Source: Branchiostoma floridae
Taxonomy: Eukaryota; Chordata; Leptocardii; Amphioxiformes; Branchiostomatidae
Length of the DNA: 64,000 nucleotides
Assembly (NCBI RefSeq): GCF_000003815.2
Contig: NC_049982.1
Coordinates: 2,286,624-2,350,623 of the forward strand
Direction: 5' to 3'
Part shown: positions 34,507-46,918 of the stretch, piece after piece
How positions within the stretch are numbered: position 1 is the stretch's first letter
How the letters are laid out: every line of letters starts with the position of its first letter
Position numbers and translations under genes: made by a program
The notes under the pieces: generated by a model
What the model saw: only the letters and a program-made list of their open reading frames with translations
What the model was told of the DNA's origin: nothing
The model's database searches: none

Positions 34507-36014
34507 TAGGTCTCAAAGGGAAAGCTGATGTTGACGTGATCCTCGACATGCGTTTGGTGTGGCCCTACCTGGGCGTGATGGCAGCAGGATCTCCAATGGG
34601 AGGAAGCAAATTGCGTACCTTCCCAATCATCGCGGCCCGCTGTCGGTGGGACGCTCTGGAACCACTTCTGGTCTACAGGCTTCAAACTAGGCTCTGCTGC
34701 GGGCGTTTTCATACCAGGCTATACAGGCGAAGTTTTCGTTTTAGGGTTTACCGTTTCTTGGTTATTTTTCTCTTCCTACTAAGATCACCGAATCAATCTA
34801 TCATAGAATATATGGGACATTTCATTTTCAACTGTCTTCAAAGAAGACGTCAAACCCCGTAATAGTTACGTAGACTTAGTACCCTATTCTGTACCGTATG
34901 TACATTCACCCACTTGATATTTGTATGTTAGAATTTAGATTATCTACGTGTATTTAGAGCACATTCATTCATTTAATGTATCTAGTCTTTCTTCACTTGC
35001 AATTAGCCCCGTGGGCATGAATTTGCAATAAAACATTATCATTTCGCCCTAAAAGAGTTAACTGTTTTTTCAGACAATCACACCGAATGTCATGCCTAGA
35101 AATATCCAGGCGACGTTTTCGTTTCAATGTTACTGTTTTGTTCTTGCTGATTACCAAGCTCTACAGGCGTTTTCTATTAAGATGTACCGTTTCTCGCTGA
35201 TTTGATTCGCTCTAATAGAGGTTAATTTTTTTTCTGCGGGGGGGGGGGGGGGGCACCCTCAGAAAATAGTACTAAATTCCATGATCAGAAAGATCCAGCT
35301 AAATATGATATAAAGCTACATATAGAGAAAGACATGAAGATTCCCTGAGGGCGTTCCGACCTCTAGAAAACTCTAAGCCCATCAAAGTTGCGATGATGAT
35401 GTGGCGGTTTGTTATGAATTTGTCACTTTCCATCATCGTGAGCCACAAACTGCCAAAAAAGTGAACGGCGAGATTGTAATTGTTTGCAGGAATAAAATGA
35501 TCAACTATTTCCATCGAGTTCCACGATACCAGTATTCTACTTCATTCGGGTGGATTTTTGCCTTTAGTTGGGATAGCGCCGTTCAGGTTTGAATGTTAGC
35601 TTTTTTCTTAGTATATATAAAACACATCCATGTAGACTGTCATTATTGGAGGGAATCTGTGCAAATTGGACCCATGCTGTGCTGCATATCATCACCAGTC
35701 CACGATACAGCGCGCCTTTTGGATGGCCCACTGTCTTCCCACATCAGAAATGCATTGTGTCATAAAGTGGTACCCTATCTATACATGTAGTTTGTAAAGC
35801 ACTGGAAAAAGCGTTTTCTTTTTTTGTTTTTTATCAAATATTTGGGCAGTTATGGAGGTCATGGATGGGATAAAGACGTCTTGAATAACCTTTGTTTAAC
35901 CCGGATAGCCCTGTCGGCAGGTGTCCAAGGACGTGGCGGGGTCAAATGGGAAACACGTATATATCTTCCTCTGAGCTGAGTTACACTTCAAAACATAACT
36001 CTTACACGTGTATG

Positions 36015-36198
36015 TCGGGGATTTAATTTCGCGATAGCGGGAAAAATGACTTTTCGCGGTGGTTTTAAGTTCGCGGTAGCACCATGCACCTTAGTCCCTT
36101 ACTGCCATGGAAAAATATGTGCGGTGATTTTAAGTTCGCGGTAAAACGGCCACCACGAAAACCGCGAACATTAAACCGCCGCGAAAGTTTCTGCCTTT
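36015..36198. mobile_element. MITE, CGCGGTGGTTTTAAGTTCGCGG family
   Basis: Repeated GTTTTAAGTTCGCGGTA blocks in both orientations with CCATGGAAAAAT in the middle. Copies at 44188-44390 and a part copy at about 61375-61476. Confidence 0.68.
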
Positions 36199-37865
36199 AA
36201 AGAATTTAGATGCCAGTATGGCAAATGTTTCATGACCAGCACTATGCCATCTCCAATGTATACTCAATAACACATCTTTCTGCTTTGTCAAAAAATAGCT
36301 TGTCACATTTGGCAAAGCCATTGGGGCTTCAAAAAAAAGAAAAATTCACACACATCCTTACACCTCAACCTACATCACATTGTACAGCAAACATTTGTAT
36401 GTTAATTAACTACCGTGATTCCACCCGCCTCGTGTTATCTCCGTTTCTGCCATACCAGTCATAGTTGCTAAGATAGTCGGCTTAAAAGTTAATTAGATTT
36501 TCAAAATCCCAGGCGGCCTCCTTGATTTACAGCGACCAGTGTTAGAAACTGGTTTATCTATCTCTCTGTTTGTCGAGGGCCAAGCATGAAGGCAAACAAA
36601 AAGAAAACAGTTTTAAGTTGAAGTTCGATAATTTTAACCAACGGTTAATTTTGTATGTACGTTAAAGTAACGACAGACCAGTTTGACCTAGGACTTAACC
36701 TGGTCTTTCAGTTGAGTTCAACATTACTGCATCAACACTAGCGATGTAACTATCAATCCATTCAAGCCGATTGAAGAGTAGAGTTGTGCACAGTTCTGCC
36801 CGGGCCATGTGCTTGAAAATGACATTTGGCGCTTCTTTAATTAGTGATTTACTCAATATGGGATGTGATATTAAAATATACATTCCTAATGCAACTAGAC
36901 AAACCATCGATCATAAAATATATCTGCTCTTTTATCTCCACTATAACAGAAAAGCGAGGAGAAGTTGAATTTATCCAGCAATAGTCTCATTTTGTATCTG
37001 TGAACTGTATCTTTTCAACATGTCTTGTTGTGAACTGCACTTAGCCCGGCGTGGCAAAAATGTGCAATAAAGGTCTTCATTCATTCATTAAAATATACAG
37101 TTTGCACAGATCTATATAGTACAGACAGCCTATATGTGTAGTGTGTTGAGTACATGTGAATATGTCATTGGTGTGGGGTACAAATGAATATGTCATATGT
37201 TTCGCACCATTTTCGGCCTTTAGGCAAAGGTACAGTCGTCCCATTAATGTGACAATAATGGGACAATGTCACTCAAAGTTTGCTTATTATTTATTTCTTC
37301 ACGAAAAGACTGTAATGTACAATCTATAGAGAAGGGAATCTTATCCGAAAGATGTAGCAGATTACATGTAGCGTAGCCTATATAAACATGTCGTATTAAG
37401 CTGTATTTGGCGCTTAGGCGAAGCTGTAACCGGGCTATCCCCGGCCCATTATAGCCGTAATTTGATTAGGGAATGGGGGAGTTAAAAAGGTCCGTAAATT
37501 GGAAGGAACAACAGTGGGCTGCGTTTGGTGAGTGACGAATGCTGTTATCGGTGTGTTCCTGTGGTGACAACACGCCGGTGCGAATTTGATGACAATTCTT
37601 ACAATAGCCGCTCCGCCTCCACGACTAGTGGCTGGGCGCAACTCCCGCAGGTCTCGCAGGGCCTCGCGAGAGGAAGGGGAAGGTAGAGCCGGTCTGTGGA
37701 GCGCTGGAAAAGTGCCTATAAATGATAAAGGTTTATTTCAGCAAAAACACAAGATCCAACCGTGTCCAACACGTATCTCTAAGATTAAACAGAAAACGAT
37801 TAAACAAGTAAACAGCTTGCTGAATTGATGTCAATACGACGGCACACAGCAAATACATTGTAGCC

Positions 37866-37867
<2 letters not shown>

Positions 37868-37938
<71 letters not shown>
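37868..37938. repeat. (TA)n microsatellite
   Basis: About 35 uninterrupted TA repeats. Confidence 0.98.
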
Positions 37939-37941
<3 letters not shown>

Positions 37942-38329
37942 CGTAGCTTTAAATCTATATACATATCAACAATAAAGGCAACACTATATAGTTTGTGCGT
38001 CTTTTGGAATTGAGAGCGTAAAAGCCTTAGATCTGTCTCAATTTTTAGTCGACCCTAACATTTGAAAATAAACATCTACACACCACTGAAGAAATCGTTT
38101 TTTTCAAGAAGGGAATATATATCATAAATGTTCGATTGTGTGTATGTGTGTCTGTCTGTCTGTCAAATAACAGTTTAAGAAAGCTTTTTGATACCTTCGT
38201 CTTTATATAGGAGAAAAAAAACCCCAAGCCTAACAAGTAGTAAGACGGTTCTATCTACTTATCTATGGCTACAGTTTGTACACAACATCCTTTCCGAGCT
38301 CGCAATTAAGCTCCAACTCCCTCTTAGTA

Positions 38330-38660
38330 ACACCCGGAGGCATCTTCACTTTCCCCTTAAACCCGGCTCCGCTCCCCGTGCTTTCCCAGCAACCCCCTCC
38401 CGTGACATCCCCCCTAACACCCCCCCTTACACCCACCCCTGAAATCCCCCTTACACCCGGTGACATCTTCCCTTTGTCCCTTAAACCCGCCTCTCCTTCC
38501 CGTGCGTCTCCAGCAACCCCCTCCCCTAACATCCCACCTAACACCCCCTAACCTCCCCCCCCCCCCCCCTGAAATCCCCCTTACACCCGGAGACATCTTC
38601 CCTTTGTCCCTTAAACCCGGCTCCACTCCCCGTGCGTCTCCAGCCGAAACAAGCCAGCGC
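38330..38660. repeat. C-rich minisatellite, about 125-bp unit, three copies
   Basis: Three copies of ACACCCGGAGACATCTTCCC followed by CCTTAAACCCGGCTCC start near 38330, 38455 and 38585. Strand asymmetry is strong (C-rich plus strand). Confidence 0.83.
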
Positions 38661-38809
38661 GGGTCACCGGAGGTCACCAGGCGAGTTAAGCAGGTTAAGG
38701 GAGACACATTCTCGGTGAGCGCCCTTAAGTGACAACAGACTCCAAATGTTGCATCCGTGGGAGGGGCAGCCTGATTGGAATAACGAAGCAGAGGTGTAGG
38801 ACGGGGGCC

Positions 38810-39275
38810 GGCTAATGGCACCCCGCCGCTAGCCTCTGACTCAATCAGCGGCCGGGCCTGCTGACGGTCACGGGCAAGGAGGGTGGGGTGTAGCCTCTAC
38901 CAGGCTCCTCAGGTGGCCGATAGCCTCTGGTACAATCAGCGGCCGGGCCGGCTGACGGTCACGGGCAAGGGGGGGTGGGGTGTAGCCTCTACCAGGCTTC
39001 ACAGGTCGCCGCTAGCCTCTGATACAATCAGCGGCCGGGCTGCTGACGGTCACGGGCAAGGAGGGTGGGGTGTAGCCTCTACCAGGCTTCACAGGTGGCC
39101 GATAGCCTCTGATACAATCAGCGGCCGGGCTGCTGACGGTCATGGGCAAGGAGGGTGGGGTGTAGCCTCTACCAGGCTCCTCGGGTCGCCGCTAGCCTCT
39201 GATACAATCAGCGGCCGGGCCGGCTGACGTTCACGGGCATAGAGGGTGGGGTGTAGCCTCTACCAGGCTTCAAAG
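38810..39275. repeat. about 90-bp minisatellite, five copies
   Basis: TAGCCTCTACCAGGCT recurs at 38891, 38993, 39073, 39163 and 39254, each followed by GCTAGCCTCTGATACAATCAGCGGCCGGG-type sequence. The unit contains the end motif of the adjacent MITE family, so the array may have grown from such an element. Confidence 0.88.
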
Positions 39276-39306
39276 GCCGCTGCAAAAATAGTAGAAATTG
39301 TGTCCA

Positions 39307-39433
39307 TAGCCTCTACCAGGCAAAAATAGTAGAAATTGACCAAATAGACGGAAAACACGCCAGAGAAGTTGGTTGGCCGAGGAGTACAATTTGTTTGCAT
39401 GTTCCAGCGACCTGGGAAGCCTAGTAGAGGCTA
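39307..39433. mobile_element. short MITE, TA-GCCTCTACCAGGC family
   Basis: TAGCCTCTACCAGGC ... GCCTAGTAGAGGCTA, 127 bp, sharing AAATAGTAGAAATTG with other members. A third, worn member follows at about 39462-39651 (TAGTCTCTACCAGACT ... AGCCTGGTAGAGGCTA). Confidence 0.72.
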
Positions 39434-40044
39434 GGTGGAGTGGGGTCGGGGTAGTTTGTTTATGTAGTCTCTACCAGACTCCCGCCTGGCCGAATAAAGG
39501 GACTTTGGCCAAGTTAGGAATAAGTAGGCGTAACATGGCCTAGAAGTGTTGGCCGGCCTGGCGGCCATCTAACTCATATGGTGTGTTTTCTGTCTTTTTT
39601 TGGCTAATTTCTACCAATTTTCCAGCGCCCTGTGGAGCCTGGTAGAGGCTACGTGCGGGACCGTGCAATGGCTGGCGCGTTCTCAAGATCTCCGGGTCTC
39701 TTCTTCAAGATTTATTGAGACGCAAGTGTGTGCTTGAAGGATGTCGTCTATTTTCTCTTCTTATCTACTCTTATCTACTTGTCATATCAAAGTCTTTGCT
39801 TTGTGCATTTTGCATCTATTAAATCTTCTGACAGTTCACGAACAAAACTACTATTTTATTCTATATTTCATTTTCTTAGAATAATCGATGTCCAAAGATG
39901 ATTGCGTCAAAGTCAATGTTAAGAATACATGGCGAAGAAGAAGATACATGGTGAAAGGTTAATTTTATATTCTGCATTATCTCCGAAACGCAGAGAGGGA
40001 CACAGTACTCCCCGTAGGACAAATGTAGAATGTGGTTGACTTCT

Positions 40045-40184
40045 ACTCTCCAAGCAGAGGTTAGGCTCCGGATGTTATTTTAACGTTTTTTTAGTCGTTT
40101 AGCAAGATACAATACAAAATAGAAAGCCCGATTAAAACGACTAAAAAAACGTAAAAAAAAGCCGGAGACCTCTACTTGGAGAGT
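40045..40184. mobile_element. hairpin MITE, family ACTCTCCAAGCAGAGGTT
   Basis: ACTCTCCAAGCAGAGGTTAG ... GACCTCTACTTGGAGAGT around a shared AAACG-rich inverted core. Same family as 23895-24063. Confidence 0.82.
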
Positions 40185-40586
40185 ATTTACAGTGTACAAA
40201 CATGTAAATGATACTCTAGACTCGCGCATCATGTTGATATATTGATACTTATTCATAGAGATTTATGTAGGTAAAAACCAGTTTGTTCAGATATGTAGTT
40301 GTAGTAGACCTTACGAAAGTCGCTATACTTTACTTAGATCACATGTATCTAGATGTGTCTCCCCCGCGTTAGAATCTAAGGGCTCCTGACATCTGTTAGT
40401 GGGAAAACGATTGTTGAAATGTCGGTAAATAGATCCATGGGAATACAGGCATTAGGCCAGAACGGGCAGTAATCCGTGGAAAATGCGCGCAAATTAAGTG
40501 CAAGTGATCTCCCCCTGCGAACAAATGGCCGATGTGTAGCGCGTTTATAGGAGACAGCAACGCAGTGCCGCTGGCTGAAGGGTCCA

Positions 40587-40811
40587 TAGCCTCTACCAGG
40601 CTCCGCGAATTGGTGGTCCAAAAAATATAGTAGAACGTGGACAAATAGAGTCAATGGTACGCTAGGGGAGTCAGCCGGCCAGAGGAGCTATTTCCTCCGA
40701 CTCCCCTAGCGTAGTCCGACTCCCTTAGTAAGTTAGCCTTAGCGTACTATTGACTCTATTTGTCCAATTTCTACTATTAGACCCCCGATTCACGGAGCCT
40801 GGTAGAGGCTA
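40587..40811. mobile_element. 225-bp foldback MITE, TA-GCCTCTACCAGGC ends
   Basis: TAGCCTCTACCAGGCTCC ... GGAGCCTGGTAGAGGCTA; inner arms (AAATAGAGTCAATGGTACGC and its inverse, CGCTAGGGGAGTC and inverse) pair as well. TA is likely the target duplication. Related ends at 39307-39433 and 39462-39651. Confidence 0.85.
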
Positions 40812-42161
40812 AGTGTCCACACTCCGAGGGGTGCTGGAAAAATAGCAGAACGTTGCCAACAATAGCTAGAAGGTTGAATAATTGGACAGAGAAGTTAACC
40901 GACAAAAGAGTTTACATTTGCAACAAACGAAAGAACTGTACGACAAGGCAAGCTCAGTCACCATCCTCGGAATGTTTCCTAGCCGTTTGTAGCCCTTTTT
41001 TGTCGTCGTTTTTTTCTTTTTTTCCAACTCGCCACTCACGTACGTGGGGTAGGGTGGGCTTGGTTCTACTAGAAGCCTTCTCTCTTTTTCAGGACAGAAA
41101 ATTAAACCGGTAAAACCATTGCTGGATCTTTCAATTAACGTACAAGTCGTTGCCATGGTTACGAAAGACCGGGATCTGTGACGTTTACAGGACGGAGCCA
41201 AGCCGCGAAACCAAACAGCCCAAAACTGTCTGTACAAAGATGACAGAAATCAATCATCAAATAGTCTTTTCAACTTACGAACAAAAACAGTGATTTTGAG
41301 TCTGATCGTCTGTTTAGAGTCCATTCCAAGACACCATGAGGGTTTTTAGGCGATATTTATAATAAGTCTGAATTAATTTGAATAAAAGAATATCTGAGCC
41401 ACAATAATTAAATTCTTTTAAAAAGATTCACTAAGAAAATACTCATCTATTTGAATTCCTTTGAATATTTTAGAAACATTTTGAAAGTAACTGTACGAAA
41501 ATATCTTTATTTAGAATAATTGTGAAACCTCTGTGTGATTTTTTCACATTTACAAATTTACAAATATTTGTAAACTTTGTCAAATGGTAAAATTAGTTTA
41601 TTGCTCCCATAAAAGTAAGCCCTATTGTTGCATTTGTATATTTTTAGACTTTTCTGCTGGGCACTGGTGAATACTTTGTGGTGGGCCATTGTTGCATGGC
41701 ACCCAACCATACTTTGCAAGGATGTGTGAATTGCTATCTTCCCAGCCCAGCAAACCATTTAGTAATGATTTACAAAAAATGGTAGAAAATGGTAAATAAT
41801 GGTAGAATGCTGTTATCATTATTTAGAAACCATTAGAAGTATCCAATTCCACACCATGAATATTTCCAAAGTTTTACAGGACCAGGGAAATATCTTTAAA
41901 GTTAAAACAATGTTAAAAATATTTCTGAAGTATCAAATGTCCTAGACATATAATAACAAAACTTTAAAATCAATTCTAAACAATGGCAACAAACATCCGC
42001 ATGGTGTCTTGGAATGGACTCTATTTCAGCTTTAATATAAATACATTTTGCCAACAGCTTTTACATCGCTATCATGAGTTAGATACTTCTGTACGCTTTA
42101 AAGCGTGGGTACCATCCTCTGTAGTAAACGCTGACCTGCATCGAAACGTCATCGCCTATCT

Positions 42162-43123
42162 TTAACCCTATTCAGACCGGGGGGGGGGGGCTTTTGAGGC
42201 CCGCGCTAACTTCGATGTCCTATAACGCCATAACGGCTTACGCTAGAGCCACCAAATTTGGTGAGTTTTCCTAAAATATTGTTGGCAACAATTTCACGAA
42301 GTTTGACAAATTTTCCATTATTTCTTGTTGCCATGGCAACCGTTTGTTGACAGGCAGTTTTGCCAAAAATCACTATTTTTGGTTCTAACTATGTATTTTT
42401 CACATTTATTTGCTATATTTCTGCAATTTTGTTACATAAATAAAATCTTATATTATTCAGCATATCTTTCATAATTATATATGCATAAATTATGCTAATT
42501 TGATGACGTCATCAGCCCAAAATCCAAGATGGCGGACCGAATGGCCAAATCAATAATAACAAGCTAATTATCCCTTAAAATTTGTAACTACCTGGTATTG
42601 TTTCATCAAAAACATCTAAATGAATGAATTTAGTCTATTTTCATTGCCCTTTGTGATTATTTGTTGCAAAAAAAGTATTTTTAAAAATTCAAGGTGGTGG
42701 ATATAATATGGCGGAGCCCAACTCGTATCTTAGATGTGCATGACGTCATTTTATGACGTCATATTGACGTCATTGATGTTGCTCTTGGCAACGCAAGTCG
42801 TAATAAACATTATTAGTCTGTTATTTGCACTTCTTGTTACATTTTTGTAGCATAACTTGAAGTTTTCTGAGAATACCCATTTTTCATGGGTTTGGCCAAT
42901 GTAATCAAATTGATGACGTCATAATTACGTCATCTTACGTCAACGTAACGTCAAACTTCACATACTTGTCAGATATTATGTCGAAATTATGTCCTAAAAT
43001 TTGGTGGCCCTACGGCACGTCGTTTTAGAGTTATAGGACTTAGAAGTGGAGGGCCTCAAAAGCCCCCCCCCCCCCCCCCCCGGTCCAGGGATGACCAAAA
43101 AAGCCCGGTCTGAATAGGGTTAA
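42162..43123. mobile_element. piggyBac-like non-autonomous element with G/C-tract foldback ends
   Basis: TTAA-CCCTATTCAGACCGGG ... CCCGGTCTGAATAGGG-TTAA: 16-bp perfect terminal inverted repeats and a TTAA duplication. A second inverted pair follows inside: G-tract plus CTTTTGAGGCCC at about 42181 and GGGCCTCAAAAG plus C-tract at about 43045-43080. 962 bp, AT-rich middle with repeated TGACGTCAT (CRE-like) motifs; no transposase seen. Confidence 0.87.
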
Positions 43124-43566
43124 GCGACGCTCTTTGAAATAAGAAAATCATAAAAAGATGTTTCCGATAAATAGTTACTTGCTCCCAGGTTGCAAGACGA
43201 AGTTGCGTTATCTTTTTTTTTTAGATTTCGCCTTCGTGTGAGCAGGCATTGAGCATTATCAGCAACTTTGTTTGAACTTGAAGGTACATCACCATTACAC
43301 ACGACACGGAATAAAGTATCTTTGCTTAGAGTAGATTCGATAAGAAAGGAAAGGAAAGCCCATACTGTAGCCATTTTCCGTTGAAGCAGCAGTTTCGCGT
43401 GATTGGCTTTTCAATCAATCAATTGGAGAAGCGATGAAGTATAAACTGAGTCAGTGATTTTGCGACAAAATCGAAAACAGAACCTTCACGTTCCCAAACT
43501 CATGGACAAGAAGCAAAACAAAAGGGAATGATTACTGTTCCATGTGACCTTTAATAGAAAACTTAC

Positions 43567-43649
43567 CAATATCTAATATACCCTGCAATATCTCCCGTAT
43601 CGCGTTCTGACAACAGCGGGATTAAACCGTATCTAAACCGTCGCCACGT
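43567..43649 (-). other. candidate 83-nt exon, copy 1 (unknown gene)
   Basis: On the minus strand TTTTTGATGCAG precedes and GTAAGT follows an 83-nt open stretch reading TWRRFRYGLIPLLSERDTGD and IAGYIRY. The same 83 nt with its upstream 60 bases recurs at 44523-44605 with two conservative residue changes. The family is not recognised and there is no confirmed partner exon. It may be a real small gene or a repeated fragment. Confidence 0.3.
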
Positions 43650-43799
43650 CTGCATCAAAAACAAATGAACACGTTACAAAATCCGCCTCTTCTGGAGACC
43701 CTTGGCACCGACTTGTTCTTGTTATTAACTCTTTAAGACTCGCTCTTCTCCAGTTCGAGCCCTTCCGTCTTCGCCAGGCACCTGTTGCCGTCTTCTCCC

Positions 43800-43910
43800 C
43801 GAGATAAGGTGTCTTGTCACGCCTCGAGATCCTTTGAAGACATCCTTGAGTCGTTCCAAGGTCGCGACCTTCCCGCGCGCGACTGTCGCCATCTTGTGAC
43901 CTCTGACCCG
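43800..43910 (-). other. candidate first exon beside copy 1
   Basis: Minus strand, in context CACAAGATGGCGAC (YY1/Kozak-like), an open reading MATVARGKVATLERLKDVFK then GSRGVTRHLISGRRRQQ ending CAACAG|GTGCCT. In phase with the 83-nt exon copy 1. No known family recognised; purely a candidate. Confidence 0.22.
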
Positions 43911-44187
43911 AGGATATACTGTTGTTTTTCCCCTCGGCTATGGCGACACCGGGGTTGATTAGCGGGTCGCACGGCATCGCGGCGGGCGCGTGACTCCGCA
44001 CCGGGGCCTGGCGCGGCCCGGGTCGGGGGCTCGCGCACGATTTACCGCCCAGACGGCCGTATGTGGCGCGATAAAATAACACAGTTTACCGAGCGAGCCC
44101 AGGGGGCAACGTAAAGTTTAATAGTGGTGCTCTAACTTATAGAGCCGGGTACCCACAGAGCAGAACATCAACTAGGACGACGGCACC

Positions 44188-44390
44188 GGATACTGTAAAT
44201 GCAGAAATGTTTGCGGTGGTTTTAATTCGCGGTGGCCACTTCACCGCGAATTAAAACCACCGCGAACTATTTTCCATGGCAGTAATAGACTATACAGTCA
44301 TGCTGCTACAGCGAACTTAAAACCACTGCGAAAAGTCCTTTTTCCCGCTACCGCGAAATTGAATTCCCGCGAACTTATATCTTACTGTAC
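44188..44390. mobile_element. MITE, CGCGGTGGTTTTAAGTTCGCGG family
   Basis: TACTGTAAATGCAGAAATG ... ATATCTTACTGTA with TTTTAATTCGCGGTGG and its inverse inside; same core CCATGGCAGTAA as 36015-36198. Confidence 0.68.
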
Positions 44391-44522
44391 AAGCAGAGGT
44401 TCGGGTCCGGCTGTATTTTTTTTATCATGCGTTTTTATCGGGCTTTCTATTTGCAATTATTTTCCAATGCGAGACACAAAGAAAACGGTACTAAAACTGT
44501 ATGTACAAAAAAGAAAACTTAC

Positions 44523-44605
44523 CAATATCTAATATACCCTGCAATTTCTCCCGTATCGCGTTCTGACAACAGCGGGATTAAAGCATATCTAAACCGTCGC
44601 CACGT
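44523..44605 (-). other. candidate 83-nt exon, copy 2 (unknown gene)
   Basis: Direct duplicate of 43567-43649, 956 bp away, with the same acceptor and donor. Differences by eye: Gly to Ala and Asp to Glu, frame kept. Just beyond its upstream side the match ends at a hairpin element (about 44706-44765). Confidence 0.3.
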
Positions 44606-45391
44606 CTGCATCAAAAACAAATGAACACGTTACAAAATCCGCCTCTTCTGGAGACCCTTGGCACCATGGCACCTGGCACCTGGCACCTGCCACCTTGGCA
44701 CCTGGGTACCATCCGATTTCTACCGGGCTCCTTACACCCCGGTAGAAATCGGATGGTACCCAGGCTAGATGAAAATACCAACAAAAAAAACGTCAAAACT
44801 CTGCTTGTAGTAACCAGAGATAGGCATACAACATGGTCTCCAAGCAGAGGTAAGGCATACGAAATTTTCATCTAGCCTAATTAATTAATGCGTTCAGAAT
44901 TTTAAATTTTTAAATGTTATGTTATGTAATCGGGGTTTTAACAATTCTTTTTAACATTACAACCAGTTTTGAAGTAATTCTCCAGTAATGTGTGTGTGTG
45001 AATATGTAAATACCATCATAATTCAGACTTTGTTGTTTCGAGTCTGCGAAGTGGTATAGCGAATAAAGATTTCAAAGATTTTGAAGATTTCAAAGAAATA
45101 AATCGCCCTCACGTGATTCTTAACGACAAAGTTTGCTACCCTGAGAGTTTGTACAATGTACAATGTTTATTCAGCGAAACCTTTGGGGCGAATATGACTT
45201 ATCATCATCAGTTACTGGGTTTTGCATCTATAGTCTTAGGAAAGTCTTGCAGCTGCATTCAGTCTTTCTTCATCCTTTTCCATTGTGCTCAGTTGCATCC
45301 TGCAAGCTTTCTTAGCTCCTGGAGTTTCTTTGTACGACGAGCTCGACCTCTGTGCTTTAGGATCCTTTAGGTCTGCTTTCAGCAGGCTGAG

Positions 45392-45474
45392 TAGCCTGGA
45401 TACCATACCCCAACCTCAAATATCTTTCGCACGATAGATACTTGAGATCGGGCTGGGGTTTGGTAACCAGGCTA
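45392..45474. mobile_element. 83-bp hairpin MITE TAGCCTGG..CCAGGCTA
   Basis: TAGCCTGGATACCATACCCC ... GGGGTTTGGTAACCAGGCTA with AGATACTTGAG and a worn inverse. A second copy is split at 53364-53767. Confidence 0.75.
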
Positions 45475-45685
45475 CAGGCTGAGCAGGTTGACACAATGTC
45501 TTCCCTTGCGTGCATTGCTCCTGGAACATAGAATGGCGAATTCAAGGGGTTTTTTTGTGCAGGTGTGTCTTGTGGCATCCTGAGGATGTGTCCAAACATA
45601 GACCACCTTATGACTGTCACCTCAAATATTTGACATGATTGCTGTCGATGTCAAGGCCTCCAATTGAACAACCGGTAAAGCGTAG

Positions 45686-45872
45686 GTCTCATTGCAAATC
45701 CGGGGCCCGGCCGGGATGTTTAAAGAAACGAAAAATTAAAATGTATAGCTAGAAATATACACAAATTATGCCCATGAATATTTTGTTGACCTTTTGTGTG
45801 TTTTGATGTCTTTTATATCATTCTTTTCCCTTCCGGAGGCTGCCCGACCGGGCCCCGGTTTGGAAATGTGAC
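45686..45872. mobile_element. MITE, GTCACATTTCCAAACC family
   Basis: Left end worn (GTCTCATTGCAAATCCGGGG), right end CCGGGCCCCGGTTTGGAAAT followed by GTGAC. Confidence 0.72.
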
Positions 45873-46225
45873 CTAAGCCTAATCAGGTGTCAAGTTATTG
45901 ATGTTGCGTGATCAGGACGATAGTACAAGGTATCAGTTACACTACTGGATACATTCAAATTATATTGGGTGCAAATATAACATTCATATGACTTGTGTCG
46001 CACTATAGTATGTACTTACTTCAGCAGAGTAGTGCTTAGTAGTCTGTTTTAGTCGAACCTGCCTGAAGTGGCAAACCTCCTACGACATGTAATGATAGAA
46101 AAGGACGGCAGAACACGAAAAGTTGAAAATTTGTTGTTTCCCAAATCTGCAGCAGCTATTGTACTTTTTTCACTTTTTTTGGTAGATGAATGGATCCGAC
46201 TCGTTGCTGTTCACAAAGTAATACG

Positions 46226-46276
46226 CACATACGCATACGCGCGCGCACACAGACACGCACTCTACTGACAGACTCA

Positions 46277-46336
<60 letters not shown>

Positions 46337-46590
46337 TACTGAGTCATACAGAGTTACAGACACAGACACACCCACACATAAATACTGACACACAGAGTGG
46401 ACACACACAGAGTGGACACACAGACACTGACACACACAGACACACACACTCTTACACACACACAGACACACATAGAGACACACACAGAGTGGACACGGAC
46501 ACTGACACACACAGACACACACACTCTTACACACACACACACAGACACACACACACACACAGTGGACACACAGACACACACACACACATC
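46226..46590. repeat. CA-rich array with GAGTGGACA units
   Basis: (CA)n followed by about four copies of CACACAGAGTGGACACACAG and ACTCTTACACACAC-type units. Between the Alx genes. Confidence 0.93.
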
Positions 46591-46918
46591 AACAACAAAA
46601 CCTTCTTGGCAAAGGTTACAACACTGAAAGTTGCACATCTGTTTGCCAAACGCCGCTGCCCCGCGGTGCGGGTTGGATACAGTTACGACGTTCGGTACCG
46701 CAGCTCGCAGGTACGGATTCCGGGCGCACATGTGCCGGGGCGCGGGTCAGATGGCTGCGGAGATAGGCGCCGTCAGGCCCGCGTTCTCACGGCCAGCGGC
46801 ACGCCCAACACATGGGGAAACACCGTCTGAAGGGCAGAGGTAAACGCAGTCAGACTCGATTGGGCTGATAGAGCCGTGTGGAGAAAATACCTCTTCTATT
46901 GCCTGGTGTTAGGCCTAC

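Larger units (their letters stand above)
34507..42161. other. intergenic region between Alx copies, left part
   Basis: Holds the repeats and MITEs listed separately, a poly-G run at 35240-35253, and otherwise AT-rich sequence with no coding frame of exon quality. Confidence 0.5.

Noticed and set aside
43120-43374. 84-aa minus-strand frame starting MATVWAFLSF
   Set aside because: ATG context is fair, but the stop comes from the TTAA of a transposon end and there is no family match; not enough to call a gene.
46156-46731. Cys/Val-rich frames in the CA array
   Set aside because: Direct translation of a microsatellite on either strand.
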